Source: Leptolyngbya sp. FACHB-261
GTDB taxonomy: Bacteria > Cyanobacteriota > Cyanobacteriia > FACHB-261
Assembly: GCF_014696065.1 (NCBI RefSeq)
Contig: NZ_JACJPL010000024.1
Location: 186,001 to 250,000, forward strand
Direction of reading: 5' to 3'
Length of the DNA: 64,000 bases
Made by a program: the position numbers and the translations under genes. Below the pieces are notes generated by a model that was not told where the DNA came from, did not search any database, and was given only the letters and a program-made list of their open reading frames with translations. Within the stretch, counting starts at the first letter, position 1. The number at the start of each line of letters is the position of its first letter. Below, in pieces: positions 44,037 to 54,041 of this stretch.

Positions 44037-47000
44037 AGGCGGTTTTGACTCGCTCGTACTCAGCTTGCAACTGCGCGACGTAGGCCAGTGCCTTGGCCAT
44101 GCTGCCTGCTTGTCCCATGTCTTCCAGCTCTTTGCACAGACGGGCAAGCTCGGTTGCGCCCAGCGTGGCACTGCTGGACTTCAGCATGTGGGCCTGCCGT
44201 CTAAGAGCGGCAGCATCTTCTTGAGCAACGGCATCTTGCAGTGCTTGTAACTGCTTGGGTGACTCTTCCAAGTAGCACTCCAGGATGACCGCAAATTTGT
44301 CGCCTACCATGTCTCGAAAGTTTTGCAGGACTCTAGCATCCAGGCTGGTGCTGGCATTAAGGCTAGCGCTTGGCGCAGGACTCACACTCGAGGTTGGCGA
44401 TGGGGGACTCGGGAATGGGGAAGTTGGCGATGGGGCTGCTGCGTTAACCCCCTGTGTCTTCTGAAGCGCTCGGACCAGATCTTCAACCTGGATCGGCTTG
44501 CTGACATAGTCGTCCATGCCTGCTTCGAAGCAGGCCTCCCGGTCTTCACGCATGGCGTTGGCAGTCATGGCAATGATTCGGGGACGCGAACCGGATGGCC
44601 AGCCTTTGGCAATGGTGCGGGTAGTCTCTAAGCCATCCATTTGAGGCATTTGCACGTCCATCAGCACCACGTCATACGGTTGCCGTTGCAAAGCAGCTAG
44701 CACTTCTAAGCCATTACCCGCCACGTCTGCCCGGTAGCCCAGGCGCTCCAGGATCAGCAGCGCCATCTTTTGATTCACCAGATGGTCCTCCGCCAGCAGA
44801 ATCCGAAGTGGCACCTGCTGCGCTAAGTGGGAATTCATTGCTAAGGGCAGCGTTTGGGCAGACCTGAGCTTGGTCGGTTGGCCGCTCAAGATCTCATTCA
44901 AGATCTTGTAGAGCTGGGCTTGTTTAATTGGCTTGCTCAAGAAGGCAGCAAAGTCTACCAGCTTCGACTGCTCGCTTGGGGACTGAGTACTGAGCGAACT
45001 GAGCATCACCAATGGCAGTTGCTGACCAGCAGGGGACAAACGAATAGCAGCACCCAGGCTCAGCCCATCCATCTCTGACATGTTCATGTCCAAAATGGCA
45101 ATGTCGAAGATTGCACCTTGCGCCAGCCAACTGAGCGCCTGAAGAGCAGATGGAGCAGCCCGAACTGCCATGCCCCAGGACTGGGCTTGCAGGGTTAGGA
45201 TTTGCCGATTGGTGGCGTTGTTATCAACAACCAACAGCCGCTTGCTAGTCAAATGGCTGCCGGTTGCCCCCGTTTCGGCTTGGTAGTTGAGCGCAGCCGG
45301 CAAGAAACTCTCGGCTACGGAGCGAGCCTGGATCGTGAAATAGAAGGTAGAGCCCTCGCCAACTTGACTTTCGACCCACATCCGGCCCCCCATCAGTTCA
45401 CTCAACCGATGGCTGATGGCTAAACCCAAGCCTGTGCCCCCATATTGGCGACTGGTAGAAGAATCGACCTGGCTGAAGGACTTAAACAGGCGGTCCATGC
45501 GGTTTTGGGGAATGCCAATGCCAGTGTCGCGGACGGCAAAGGTGATCTCATACAGCTGACCGACTTCAGGCAGTCGGCAGGCTGGAGCCGTGTCCTCATG
45601 GGTCTCAGGTTCCACAGGTTGAGCACTGACAACCACGACGACTTCGCCAACTTCAGTGAATTTGATCGCATTGCTGAGCAGGTTCACCAAAACCTGACGC
45701 AGCCGGGTGACGTCGCCCATAAAGCCAGCAGGCGTTTTAGGATCGATTAGATAAGCCAGTTCCAGTTCCTGATAGGCAGCTTTAGACGCCAGCAGATCCA
45801 GCGCACTTTCGACGCAAGCTCGTAGGTCAAAGGGTTGTTCTTCTAAATCCAGCTTGCCGGACTCGATTTTTGAGAAGTCTAGAATGTCGTTGATCACGGC
45901 TAGCAAGGCATCGCCGCTGTTGCGAATGGTCTCGGCAAAGTCGCGTTGTTTGGGGGTCAGATCTGTATCGAGCAACAGGCCTGTCATGCCAATCACGGCA
46001 TTCATCGGCGTGCGGATTTCGTGGCTCATAGTTGCCAGAAATTCACTCTTGGCTCGGGTGGCAGCCTCCGCTACTCTTTTGGCTTTCTCTAGGGCAAAGT
46101 TTTGCACGGTTAATTTCTCCCGTTGCTGAGTTTCGCGGCTTAGCAGTTCAGCCTGGGTTAGCGCAATGCCCACCTGAGCGGCTACCGCCTCTAGAAGTTC
46201 GATTTCTGGTTGGCTCCAATCCCGCAGTTGATCGCACTGATGCAGGCTAATTAAACCGCTGGGCTGCCCTTGATAGGATGTGCGCACTGCCAGCAAAGAC
46301 CTCAGGCCAAGGGAGCGTAGCAGTGGTTCAGCTTGCTCAAGATGGGGGTCGTCATAAACATTGTTAGAGGCTACGGCTTGGTCAGTTGCAATTAGCCGCT
46401 CCAAATAGGGGTTTCCCGCAATGGAAAGCTTCAGATTATTGACCCGTTTAACCCCAGGTTCTACAGACTCAGCGACTAGAGAAATATGGCAGTTGGGTGT
46501 GTCAATGCAGGTGTAGATTAAACAGCGATTGGCTCGAAAGGCTCGACCAATTTGTAGGGCGGCAGTCTGAAGAATTTGCTGGCTGTCTAAGCTTTGACGA
46601 ATGTCCTGGGTGAGGCGCTTGAGGATTAAAGTGCGATGGAGTTGCTGTTGCAGGGCGATTCTACTTTGATGCAGTTCTCTTTCAACTTGCTTGCGCTCAG
46701 TGACATCTTTCACAAAGCAGTAATGCCCGTTGAATTGCTGCTGGTCATAGCGACCAGTCATGATCACCTGCTTATAGAAGGACGAACCATCCTTGCGCAA
46801 GCCCCGCACTTCGGCTTCAATTCGCCCTCCGCGCTCCAGTTGTTGGTAAGCAGCCATGATTACCTCGTGATCATGGGCATGAACGGTGATCGGCCATTGC
46901 CGGCCAATCAACTCCTCGGGCTCATAGCCCAGCATGTCGGCGTAAGCTTTGTTGACGCTCAAGTAGCGTCCCTCTGTGTCTAGCTGAGAGATGCCCTCGA

Positions 47001-48492
47001 CCGTGTTTTCTAGGGCGAGGCTCATGTCGCGAAGTTCTTGTTCAGCCCGTTTCCGCTCGCTGATCACCTCGTTAAATACGGTGATACCGCCGATCTCCCT
47101 GACTCCATTCCACCAGGGATGGATCTCCCACTTCACCCAATCAAAGCTGCCATCAGCATGAATAAAGCGGTCCTCATCACACTTTTCAACGGTGCCAGCT
47201 AAGCAGCATTGATGGGCCTGTTTCCAGGACTCAGGAGTTTGCGGAAACAGATCGTAGTGACAACGGCCAATAATCTCCTGCCCTAGCAAACGGTGGTTGC
47301 TCAACCATTGCTGACTGACCATCACATAGCAGAGGTCGCGGTCCAGTAAGGCGATGGCTGCTGGCGTATGTTCTAAAAACAGACGCAGTTGGGCCTCGCT
47401 GGCAGCCAATGCTTGCTCTGTCAGTTTGCGTTGAGTGATGTCCCGCGCGATGGTCAGGACTTCGTCCTCGCCAGAGGCGACAATGCGCACCTCTTCATGC
47501 TGAATGTTGTCCTCCGCACACAGCTGGAGCTCATAGGTTTGAGTCTCACCCGTGGCCAAAGCTGCTTCCAGCAACTGCCTCTGCTGGCGAGCTGCATCTG
47601 CTGGCATAACCTCCTGTAATTTCCGACCGATGATCTCGCTAGACATCACCGTCTTGAAGTTTTTTGCAGGTCTGAAGTCCAGGTAGGTCCCGTCTCGTGA
47701 CATCCGAATCATCAAGTCTGGAATTGCTGCTAGCAGCGCCCGATTTCTGGCCTCACTTTGGCGCAGGGCTACTTCGGTTCGTCTGCGTTCAGTCACCTCG
47801 CGGTAGATCAGCCAATAAACACCAGACAAGATGGCTAGGCTAAGTCCGTTACCCATCAAGGTGTTGGAGACGCCTCGTTGAGTGCTTGCCTTTGCTGCTT
47901 GCAACTCCTGTTGCAGTAACTGATCCTGCTGCCTATCCAGCCGGTTGAGAATGACGCGGCTCTTATCCATGAGCTGTTTGCCCCTGCCCGTCCGAACCAC
48001 CTTGCTCGCTGCTTCAAAGCCTTGAGTTCGGCGCAGGTCAATGGTTTCTTTAAGATTCGCAAGTTTAGCCGCCACTAACGGTTCAAGGGCAGCCAGGCTC
48101 TGCTGTTGATTGGGGTTATCCGCTGTCAGTTGCCGCAGCTTTTGCAGCCTTAGATCAATGTTTTGAATGGCAGCGTTGTACGGTTCCAGATAAGGGTCTT
48201 TCCCCGTAATGATGTAACCCCGCTGTCCCGTTTCAGCATCTCTCAAGTCAGAGAATAAGTTCTCTAATTGCTTATCAACCTCACGGTTGCGTACGACCAC
48301 AGTCATCAACTCGGTCAGCTGAGTCACGCTGTTGTACGAGACCATACCAACCATGACTAGAAGACTGGCTGCTATCCCAAAGCCCCCGACTACTTGGCCG
48401 AAAAAGTAGTTGCGACTAAGGGTGCCCTGCCTCTGCGGTTGAGGAATGGCAGCTGAGTCAGATGAGTGATGCCCCTGGGGTTGTCTGAACAC
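44029..48492 (-). CDS. hybrid sensor histidine kinase: CHASE3-PAS-PAS-PAS-GAF-HisKA-HATPase-REC-REC-HPt
   Basis: The 1487-residue protein begins (GTG 48492) with a membrane helix (about 30-55) and a CHASE3 sensor region containing [22 protein letters not shown] second helix (about 210-230) follows. Three PAS domains come next (about 250-370, 375-490, 500-615) and a GAF domain (about 640-790). The kinase core has His824 in [13 protein letters not shown] and G box [12 protein letters not shown]. Two receiver domains have Asp1135 (ILDMNMS) and Asp1279 ([11 protein letters not shown]). The C-terminal HPt domain carries His1435 in [12 protein letters not shown]. It is a complete internal phosphorelay with a periplasmic input. 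The downstream GGDEF regulator is the likely output, linking the signal to c-di-GMP. Confidence 0.95.
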   Translation of the reverse strand: MFRQPQGHHSSDSAAIPQPQRQGTLSRNYFFGQVVGGFGIAASLLVMVGMVSYNSVTQLTELMTVVVRNREVDKQLENLFSDLRDAETGQRGYIITGKDPYLEPYNAAIQNIDLRLQKLRQLTADNPNQQQSLAALEPLVAAKLANLKETIDLRRTQGFEAASKVVRTGRGKQLMDKSRVILNRLDRQQDQLLQQELQAAKASTQRGVSNTLMGNGLSLAILSGVYWLIYREVTERRRTEVALRQSEARNRALLAAIPDLMIRMSRDGTYLDFRPAKNFKTVMSSEIIGRKLQEVMPADAARQQRQLLEAALATGETQTYELQLCAEDNIQHEEVRIVASGEDEVLTIARDITQRKLTEQALAASEAQLRLFLEHTPAAIALLDRDLCYVMVSQQWLSNHRLLGQEIIGRCHYDLFPQTPESWKQAHQCCLAGTVEKCDEDRFIHADGSFDWVKWEIHPWWNGVREIGGITVFNEVISERKRAEQELRDMSLALENTVEGISQLDTEGRYLSVNKAYADMLGYEPEELIGRQWPITVHAHDHEVIMAAYQQLERGGRIEAEVRGLRKDGSSFYKQVIMTGRYDQQQFNGHYCFVKDVTERKQVERELHQSRIALQQQLHRTLILKRLTQDIRQSLDSQQILQTAALQIGRAFRANRCLIYTCIDTPNCHISLVAESVEPGVKRVNNLKLSIAGNPYLERLIATDQAVASNNVYDDPHLEQAEPLLRSLGLRSLLAVRTSYQGQPSGLISLHQCDQLRDWSQPEIELLEAVAAQVGIALTQAELLSRETQQREKLTVQNFALEKAKRVAEAATRAKSEFLATMSHEIRTPMNAVIGMTGLLLDTDLTPKQRDFAETIRNSGDALLAVINDILDFSKIESGKLDLEEQPFDLRACVESALDLLASKAAYQELELAYLIDPKTPAGFMGDVTRLRQVLVNLLSNAIKFTEVGEVVVVVSAQPVEPETHEDTAPACRLPEVGQLYEITFAVRDTGIGIPQNRMDRLFKSFSQVDSSTSRQYGGTGLGLAISHRLSELMGGRMWVESQVGEGSTFYFTIQARSVAESFLPAALNYQAETGATGSHLTSKRLLVVDNNATNRQILTLQAQSWGMAVRAAPSALQALSWLAQGAIFDIAILDMNMSEMDGLSLGAAIRLSPAGQQLPLVMLSSLSTQSPSEQSKLVDFAAFLSKPIKQAQLYKILNEILSGQPTKLRSAQTLPLAMNSHLAQQVPLRILLAEDHLVNQKMALLILERLGYRADVAGNGLEVLAALQRQPYDVVLMDVQMPQMDGLETTRTIAKGWPSGSRPRIIAMTANAMREDREACFEAGMDDYVSKPIQVEDLVRALQKTQGVNAAAPSPTSPFPSPPSPTSSVSPAPSASLNASTSLDARVLQNFRDMVGDKFAVILECYLEESPKQLQALQDAVAQEDAAALRRQAHMLKSSSATLGATELARLCKELEDMGQAGSMAKALAYVAQLQAEYERVKTALQ

Positions 48493-48623
48493 TGACTACT
48501 GTGCAAGGCTCAACAATCCTCACAAAGTGCCTCACTCGACTAAGAATCTAACGTTCGGCTTCAGGAAGTGTTAACAATATGACCTTAGAGGACCCTTACC
48601 TGGCCTTAAGCGAAGATCAATAC

Positions 48624-48644
48624 AACCCGCTCATGGAGCGGGTT
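48624..48644 (-). terminator. hairpin after the 156-residue unknown gene
   Basis: AACCCGCTC (48624-48632) and GAGCGGGTT (48636-48644) form a perfect 9-bp stem with a 3-base loop. It is 34 bases downstream of the stop of the minus-strand gene at 48678. Confidence 0.6.
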
Positions 48645-48677
48645 CTCAAGCGAAGTAACCAGGTCACAGAGGCGCTT

Positions 48678-49148
48678 CTAATCAGCTTCCACTTCAGCCT
48701 GCGCCTTAGTGGACTTGCGGAACCGCTGTCCCATTTTGTTCACTGCACTATCTAGACCCAGCCGCTTGCCAGTTGCCTTTGCCGAGTTATAAGTTAACCG
48801 TGCCGCTGCATAAGCTTCACTGCCGACTAACATTTGCGTTCCTTCTACCAGTTCTTGCAACTGATTGAGTGACATCAAAATAGTGCTTAGTGCCTCAAAT
48901 AATTCCAAATCTCGACGCATTTCTGCCACATCAATACAACCGGGAATCAAGCTAGGATTTTGGGCAGCCAGAGCTACAGCATCATGCACAAAAGCCCGGG
49001 ACTTTTGCCCTAGCTTGGACAGTTGGCGGCGTTCCTCTCGGGTCAAACCCACCAGAAATGGCATCTTTTCGCGGATTATTTCAACTTCTGCAATCACAGC
49101 CTGTAGCTGTTCGTCGGAAAGATGAGCACTAATACTACCAAGTGTCAT
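48678..49148 (-). CDS. small helical protein of unknown function next to the 21-bp array
   Basis: ATG 49148 (MTLGSISAHLSDEQLQ) gives 156 residues and has a purine-rich AAGGGGCAG before it. ATG 49193 in the same frame is the alternative. The protein is predicted nearly all helical, with LSDEQLQAVIAEVEIIREKM, a REERRQLSKLGQKSRAF basic helix, and a basic C-terminal region RFRKSTKAQ. No signal peptide, membrane helix or known domain was recognised. Its upstream region holds a possible promoter and, from 180 bases before the start, the eleven-unit 21-bp array. Confidence 0.7.
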   Translation of the reverse strand: MTLGSISAHLSDEQLQAVIAEVEIIREKMPFLVGLTREERRQLSKLGQKSRAFVHDAVALAAQNPSLIPGCIDVAEMRRDLELFEALSTILMSLNQLQELVEGTQMLVGSEAYAAARLTYNSAKATGKRLGLDSAVNKMGQRFRKSTKAQAEVEAD

Positions 49149-49237
49149 GCTGACTGCCCCTTGAAGGCTTATTAAGTAAATCGCTAAGCCCATAGAGGCC
49201 GCTTCTTTAGCAGTTCCCCTTTAACAGCCTGCGCAAA

Positions 49238-49267
49238 CCTGTATTCACACTGAAAAAATCAAGTCAA
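49238..49267 (-). promoter_or_regulatory. possible sigma-70-type promoter of the unknown gene at 48678-49148
   Basis: Reading the minus strand, TTGACT (49262-49267) is followed after 18 bases by TACAGG (49238-49243). The -35 box is good and the -10 box is moderate. It lies between the array and the gene start. Confidence 0.35.
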
Positions 49268-49331
49268 CTTACGACGCGACTAGGTGAATTTTCAGAGCTT
49301 AATTCGCTCACGGCCCTCAAATCGACATCAA

Positions 49332-49562
49332 TGTCATTTTGAGCCGCAACAATGTCACTTCAGATCCCGCTGGTCTCACTTCGGACCGCGCCAGTCTCAC
49401 TTTGACCCACAAAGATGTCACTTAAAGTGACGTTGGTCTCACTCTGGACGCCGCCAGTCTCACTTTGAGCCGCAACGATGTCACTTCAAGCGACGCTGGT
49501 CTCACTTTGGACTGCATCAGTCTCACTTTGACCCACGAAGCTGTCACTTTGAGTGACATTCA
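49332..49562. repeat. tandem array of eleven 21-bp units with a 63-bp higher-order period
   Basis: Eleven units of exactly 21 bp follow each other without gaps (unit starts 49332, 49353, 49374 and so on to 49542). Each unit begins TGTCACTT or TCTCACTT with little variation, while its second half varies. The second base of the units reads G G C, C G C, C G C, C G. The unit ends fall into three classes (-CAACAA-like, -CGCTGG-like, -CGCCAG-like), so three units form a 63-bp repeat present 3.7 times. Unit 5 contains a GTCACTT/AAGTGAC palindrome and unit 11 a TGTCACT/AGTGACA palindrome. All six frames are broken by stops or are very short. The period equals two helical turns. Confidence 0.95.
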
Positions 49563-49608
49563 TCTAAATTCAAGGTCAGAGCGTTGCACTTTTAACAGCT
49601 TGCTAAGG

Positions 49609-49998
49609 TTATTGACCTTCCACTAAGGCTTTGTAGGCCTCAGCTGTGAGTGTTTCAGCCAGCTCGCTGCTGTTGCTAAGACTAATTTTGAGCAGCCAAC
49701 CCTCACCGTAGGGGTCTTCGCCAATCTTTTCGGGCGCATCAACTACAGCAGCATTGACTTCCACTACACTGCCACTCACCGGCGCATAGAGATCGCCCAC
49801 TGCTTTGACCGATTCCACACTGCCGAAGCTTTGGCCCTGCTCTAGAACAGTTCCGACCTCTGGCAACTCGACAAACACCACATCTCCCAACTGATCCAAG
49901 GCAAAGGCTGAGATGCCAATTGTTGCCACCTCACCCTCCAAGCGCACGTACTCATGGGAGTCGCGGTATTTCAGATCGGCAGGATAGGTGAGAGTCAT
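49609..49998 (-). CDS. gcvH: glycine cleavage system H protein
   Basis: GcvH carries the aminomethyl group of glycine on a lipoyl arm between GcvP and GcvT. The 129-residue protein has the lipoylation site Lys65 in GSVESVKAVGDLYAP. The conserved YPADLKYRDSHEYVR start and DPYGEGWLLKI end complete the fold. Start ATG 49998 and length are normal. It follows gcvT on the same strand, with 100 bp between them that carry two tandem 12-bp palindromes. The 21-bp array begins 46 bases after its stop codon. Confidence 0.97.
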   Translation of the reverse strand: MTLTYPADLKYRDSHEYVRLEGEVATIGISAFALDQLGDVVFVELPEVGTVLEQGQSFGSVESVKAVGDLYAPVSGSVVEVNAAVVDAPEKIGEDPYGEGWLLKISLSNSSELAETLTAEAYKALVEGQ

Positions 49999-50034
49999 AG
50001 ACCAAAGATGCTGTGTAGATTGGGTTCTAATTAG

Positions 50035-50067
50035 CTTAGATCTAAGCAGCCTTAGATCTAAGACAGC
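50035..50067. repeat. two tandem 16/17-bp units, each with a 12-bp palindrome, between gcvT and gcvH
   Basis: CTTAGATCTAAG, a perfect palindrome, occurs at 50035-50046 and 50051-50062. With the following CAGC / ACAGC they form a 16- and a 17-bp unit. They could be two operator sites, or transcript hairpins that set the gcvT:gcvH ratio. Confidence 0.75.
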
Positions 50068-50098
50068 TTGAATCGAAGGTTGAAGCTTAACGCAGCTC

Positions 50099-51202
50099 TC
50101 AGCGAACCGCCGCTTTATAAAAGGGCCGTTTCACCACCCGAGCGGGCTGAACTCGCCCCCGAATTTCCACGCCCAGCTCCTGACCGACGCTCGCTAGTTC
50201 AGCACTGACATAGCCCATAGCGATTGGCTTGCCCAGCGTCGGCGAAAGCGTTCCACTAGTCACTTCGCCAACTATTTGCCCGTTGTGCACCAGCGGATAG
50301 CCATGACGCGCAATCGCCCGCTCGGTCATTTCCAGCCCCACCAGTCGACGGAGAACCCCCTGGCTCTTTTGGGTCTCCAACGCTGTTCTGCCAATAAACT
50401 CAGGTTTTTGGTCCCAATGCACCAGCCAACCCAGGCTGGCTTCTAACGGCGTCGTCAATTCGGACATGTCCTGTCCATATAAATGCATGGCTGCTTCCAA
50501 GCGCAGCGTGTCCCGTGCTCCCAGTCCACAGGGTACTGCCCCGGCAGCTAATAGGCGCTGCCAAAAAGCTACGCCGGTCGCCACATCAAGCATGATCTCG
50601 AAGCCATCTTCGCCGGTATAGCCAGTGCGGGCCAGAAAGGCCGGAGCCCCTAAGATCTGGCTTTGCAAATGGCCAAAGCGAGGCAGACTGCTGAGGTCAG
50701 TGGGCACAAAGGACTGCACCAACGCCACTGCTTCCGGGCCTTGTACTGCCAGCAATACTTGCTCAGCAGAGCGATCCTCGAAGGCAACTCCACTCAGATC
50801 TAGATGTTGTAGTAGCCAGGTTCGATCCTTCTCACTCGTCGAGGCATTGACAATTGTTAACCAGCGGTCACCACCCTGGTTATAGAAAATCAGATCGTCA
50901 ATAATGCCGCCCTGAGGATTGAGCAGAACCGTATATTGCGCTTGACCCGGTTGCAAACGGGCGAGATTCGAGGGCACAAGTTGCTGCAATTGGGCCACCA
51001 AGCCTGAACCTTGCAACGCAAACTTGCCCATGTGCGAGATATCAAAGACGCCAACACCCTGCCGCACTGCTTGGTGTTCGGCCTGAATGCCCACATACTG
51101 CACTGGCATTTCCCAACCCCCAAAGGCGACCATGCGCGCACCGGCTTGCTGTTGCAAGTCAAATAAAGGAGTGCGCCTGAGTAAGCCGCCAACTTCAGCC
51201 AT
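50099..51202 (-). CDS. gcvT: aminomethyltransferase (glycine cleavage T protein)
   Basis: GcvT transfers the methylene carbon from aminomethyl-lipoyl GcvH to tetrahydrofolate and releases ammonia. The 367-residue length is normal. Family stretches are [78 protein letters not shown] and [20 protein letters not shown]. Start ATG 51202 fits. It is the first gene of a gcvT-gcvH unit. The divergent gene at 51287 begins 84 bp away, so a shared promoter region is likely. Confidence 0.97.
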   Translation of the reverse strand: MAEVGGLLRRTPLFDLQQQAGARMVAFGGWEMPVQYVGIQAEHQAVRQGVGVFDISHMGKFALQGSGLVAQLQQLVPSNLARLQPGQAQYTVLLNPQGGIIDDLIFYNQGGDRWLTIVNASTSEKDRTWLLQHLDLSGVAFEDRSAEQVLLAVQGPEAVALVQSFVPTDLSSLPRFGHLQSQILGAPAFLARTGYTGEDGFEIMLDVATGVAFWQRLLAAGAVPCGLGARDTLRLEAAMHLYGQDMSELTTPLEASLGWLVHWDQKPEFIGRTALETQKSQGVLRRLVGLEMTERAIARHGYPLVHNGQIVGEVTSGTLSPTLGKPIAMGYVSAELASVGQELGVEIRGRVQPARVVKRPFYKAAVR

Positions 51203-51286
51203 TGCAGCCTCGAGGGGAGAATAGACCGTCTTTCATTATGTGTTCAAATGAAATGGAGAAACGCGCAGAAAGTCGCAGGTTGAGTC

Positions 51287-51922
51287 ATGGCAGAGCGTCC
51301 CATTAAGAAATCCGAGTTGGCAGCCCGCAAAGCAGCCGAAGGCCAAACCGCCGGTCCCGAAACCGAAACCCCTGCACCTCAGGAGCAAGGCAGCCGAGAG
51401 CGTTCTAAACCCCAACTGAAGAGCAGCGCTGAACGCAGCGAGCGCAGCAGCGGCGGTGAACGCAGCGGCAGCGGTGAACGCAGTCAACGCGGTGGCGGTG
51501 GCGGCGGTGAGCGTGGCGACCGTCGCGGTGGTCGGGGCAAACGCGGTGAACAGGCGGCGCCATCTGGCGTAAACCCAGCTCTAGCCAGAGGTCCTAGACC
51601 CAGCAAGGCCAAGCCAGCTGAGCCCGAAGCCCCTGAACTTGAGGCTACTGAACTTGAAGCCACCGAAGCAGAAACGACTGGGTCTGAAAATACTGAGCTT
51701 GAGACCAGCGAAGTCGCAACCGAAAGCGAAGTCGCAACCGAAGCAGTAGCTGCGCCGACAACTAGCGAAGTCGCAACCGAAGCAGTGAGTGAGCCTGCGG
51801 CTGCGCCGACAACTAGCGAAGCTCCAGCTGAACCGGCAACCAGTGAAGCTCCAACTGAAGCAGCAGCTGAGGGCGAAACGACTGAGGGTGAAACACCTGA
51901 AAAGCTAGTCGCAGCAGAATAA
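51287..51922 (+). CDS. intrinsically disordered protein, basic RGG-rich front and acidic repeat tail
   Basis: The 211-residue frame is low in complexity throughout. Residues 1-30 (RPIKKSELAARKAAEG) are charged. Residues 50-100 are Arg/Gly/Ser-rich (GGERSGSGERS, RRGGRGKRG). Residues 110-211 are Glu/Thr/Ala/Pro-rich with recurring SEVATEAV and AAPTTSEAPAE blocks; a 22-base stretch of the coding DNA is repeated at about 51749 and 51798. RGG segments often bind RNA, and an opposite-charge tail suggests phase-separating or scaffold behaviour, but this is inference. Strong codon periodicity and a clean ATG after gcvT's divergent start support a real gene. No family was recognised. Confidence 0.6.
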   Translation: MAERPIKKSELAARKAAEGQTAGPETETPAPQEQGSRERSKPQLKSSAERSERSSGGERSGSGERSQRGGGGGGERGDRRGGRGKRGEQAAPSGVNPALARGPRPSKAKPAEPEAPELEATELEATEAETTGSENTELETSEVATESEVATEAVAAPTTSEVATEAVSEPAAAPTTSEAPAEPATSEAPTEAAAEGETTEGETPEKLVAAE

Positions 51923-52163
51923 GCAACCGAAACTCCTCTCCCGGCCCAATCCGAAGCGGTGAGGGGAGCTAGGTCACTCCCCCTGCCTTCGTCGGAAAGG
52001 GACTAGAGGTTAGGTCTCTTGGCAGCCAATTCTTAAGGATCCAGAACTCCGCTTTGGTGAACCAGTTGCGTTGGGAACCGGGGATATACTGACTCCAGAG
52101 GGGGGGAGCAAGATTTCTTAATGCGAGGGAGACTGCCAGTTCTATGGGTAAGGTGGACCGCAA

Positions 52164-53279
52164 ATGAACGGAATTGATCTGCAAGGCAGTTTTATTGAAG
52201 CGCTAACCCAGTTGGGGCTACCCTACGGTGCGGCGCGGGCAGTCTGGATGCCACTGCCCATGCTGACCGTGGTGATTGGAGCCAGCTTGGGACTGCTGGT
52301 AACGGTTTGGTTGGAGCGGAAGATTTCGGCTGCAGCTCAACAGCGCATTGGTCCTGAGTATGTGGGTCCGTTAGGCGTTTTAGCGCCTGTCGCTGATGGT
52401 CTGAAATTAATTCTCAAAGAAGACGTTATTCCTGCCAAGGCTGACGCGATTCTGTTCAGCGTCGGACCGATCCTGGTGCTGCTGCCAGTGTTTGTGTCCT
52501 ACTTGGTAGTGCCCTTCGGACAAAACCTGGTCATTACCAATATCGGTAATGGCGTGTTTCTCTGGATCGCACTCAGCAGCATTCAGCCAATTGGTTTGCT
52601 GATGTCTGGCTATGCCTCCAACAACAAGTACTCCTTATTAGGAGGCTTACGGGCGGCAGCTCAATCGATCAGCTACGAAATTCCCTTGGCGCTTTCGGTG
52701 CTGGCGATTGTGATGATGTCCAATAGCCTGAGCACCATTGACATCGTCAACCAGCAACAGGGCTATGGCATTTTGTCCTGGAACGCTTGGCGACAGCCAG
52801 TAGGCTTTCTGATCTTCTTAATCTCGGCTCTGGCTGAGTGTGAGCGCTTGCCCTTCGACTTGCCTGAAGCGGAAGAAGAATTGGTTGCAGGTTACCAAAC
52901 CGAATATGCAGGCATGCGCTTTGGCCTGTTCTACATTGCCTCCTACGTCAACCTGATCTTATCGTCGCTGCTGGCCTCCATCCTGTTCTTGGGTGGTTGG
53001 AGCTTCCCTGTTCCTGTGGAGCAAATTGCAGGCTGGTTGGGTGTCAGCGAAGGGAGCGGTGTTTGGCAGTTTATTGCGGCTACCATCGGCATCGGTATGG
53101 TGTTGCTCAAGACCTACCTCTTTATCTTCCTGGCAATCTTGATGCGCTGGACTCTGCCACGTGTCCGCATCGACCAACTGCTAGACCTGGGTTGGAAGTT
53201 TTTGCTGCCCATTGGGCTCGTAAATTTGTTGCTGACAGCTGCCTTAAAACTGGCGTTTCCAGTTGCGTTCGGCGGTTGA
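52164..53279 (+). CDS. ndhA: NAD(P)H-quinone oxidoreductase subunit 1 (NdhA)
   Basis: NdhA is the membrane subunit at the quinone site of the NDH-1 photosynthetic/respiratory complex. The 371-residue protein has eight or nine hydrophobic helices and the family stretches [77 protein letters not shown] and [15 protein letters not shown]. It opens the conserved ndhA-I-G-E cluster. The 241-bp upstream region contains a TATACT hexamer (52085-52090) that may be a -10 box, without a clear -35. Confidence 0.98.
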   Translation: MNGIDLQGSFIEALTQLGLPYGAARAVWMPLPMLTVVIGASLGLLVTVWLERKISAAAQQRIGPEYVGPLGVLAPVADGLKLILKEDVIPAKADAILFSVGPILVLLPVFVSYLVVPFGQNLVITNIGNGVFLWIALSSIQPIGLLMSGYASNNKYSLLGGLRAAAQSISYEIPLALSVLAIVMMSNSLSTIDIVNQQQGYGILSWNAWRQPVGFLIFLISALAECERLPFDLPEAEEELVAGYQTEYAGMRFGLFYIASYVNLILSSLLASILFLGGWSFPVPVEQIAGWLGVSEGSGVWQFIAATIGIGMVLLKTYLFIFLAILMRWTLPRVRIDQLLDLGWKFLLPIGLVNLLLTAALKLAFPVAFGG

Positions 53280-53338
53280 CCCCCTTGCCTTCCTGAGAGC
53301 ACCCTTCGAGAACACAACCTCTTTTAGCCTTTTGACAT

Positions 53339-53926
53339 ATGTTGAAGTTTCTGGAGAAAGTGGGCAGTTACGCCCGTGAGACAGTCCAGGCCGCCAGGTA
53401 CATTGGTCAAGGGCTTTCGGTCACCTTCGACCATTTGCGCCGACGTCCTGTCTCAGTGCAGTACCCTTACGAAAAGCTCATTCCCTCTGAGCGTTTCCGG
53501 GGCCGCATTCACTTTGAATTTGACAAGTGCATTTCTTGCGAAGTCTGCGTGCGCGTATGTCCGATCAACCTGCCGGTTGTGGATTGGGAATACAACAAAG
53601 ACACCAAGAAAAAGCAACTCAAGCACTACAGCATTGACTTCGGTGTATGCATTTTCTGCGGCAACTGTGTGGAGTACTGCCCCACCAATTGCCTGTCCAT
53701 GACCGAAGAATACGAACTCTCGGTTTACGACCGCCACGAACTAAACTTCGACAACGTGGCAATGGGACGCCTGCCCTACAAGGTGACGGAAGACCCAATG
53801 GTGACTCCGATCCGAGAGTTTGCTTATCTGCCCAAGGGAGTGGTAGACGGCCACGAAGTGCCTTACACAGCCCGCCGCGCTGGTCTGCGCCCCGAGGAAA
53901 TTCTGGAGCAGGAGAACAAGAGTTAA
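53339..53926 (+). CDS. ndhI: NAD(P)H-quinone oxidoreductase subunit I (NdhI), two [4Fe-4S] clusters
   Basis: The 195-residue protein carries two ferredoxin-type cluster motifs: [12 protein letters not shown] with its following residues, and [12 protein letters not shown]. These pass electrons through the peripheral arm of NDH-1 to plastoquinone. The N-terminus [19 protein letters not shown] and the [20 protein letters not shown] stretch are typical of cyanobacteria and plastids. It lies 59 bp after ndhA and is followed immediately by a perfect 13-bp-stem hairpin. Confidence 0.98.
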   Translation: MLKFLEKVGSYARETVQAARYIGQGLSVTFDHLRRRPVSVQYPYEKLIPSERFRGRIHFEFDKCISCEVCVRVCPINLPVVDWEYNKDTKKKQLKHYSIDFGVCIFCGNCVEYCPTNCLSMTEEYELSVYDRHELNFDNVAMGRLPYKVTEDPMVTPIREFAYLPKGVVDGHEVPYTARRAGLRPEEILEQENKS

Positions 53927-53927
53927 A

Positions 53928-53971
53928 CCTTTGCCGTTAACCCCTTTGGTTTAAGCCCTTAACGGCAAAGG
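53928..53971 (+). terminator. strong hairpin between ndhI and ndhG
   Basis: CCTTTGCCGTTAA (53928-53940) and TTAACGGCAAAGG (53959-53971) are perfect complements, with an 18-base loop. It begins one base after the ndhI stop codon and is not followed by a U-tract. Inside an operon it is more likely a processing, stability or attenuation element than a full terminator. Confidence 0.7.
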
Positions 53972-53982
53972 CCTTTGTAGCG

Positions 53983-54009
53983 GATTGCCTACTCCGATTG
54001 CCCTACTCC
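53983..54009 (+). repeat. 13/14-bp tandem repeat in the ndhI-ndhG spacer
   Basis: GATTGCCTACTCC (53983-53995) is followed by GATTGCCCTACTCC (53996-54009), identical apart from one inserted C. A partial third start, AATTG, follows. Confidence 0.75.
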
Positions 54010-54041
54010 AATTGACTTTCATTGAAGGAAGCTGAACTCCC

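Noticed and set aside
49332-49562. CRISPR array or coding heptapeptide repeat at the 21-bp array
   Set aside because: The units are contiguous and diverged, without constant repeats and unique spacers of CRISPR size, and no cas gene is near. All reading frames are short or broken: for example, stops fall at 49423 on the plus strand and in units 2, 5 or 8 on the minus strand. A decayed coding repeat cannot be fully excluded.
50003-50098. Glycine riboswitch before gcvH or gcvT
   Set aside because: The spacers contain only short palindromes and tandem repeats, and the conserved aptamer core was not found upstream of gcvT, gcvH or gcvP.
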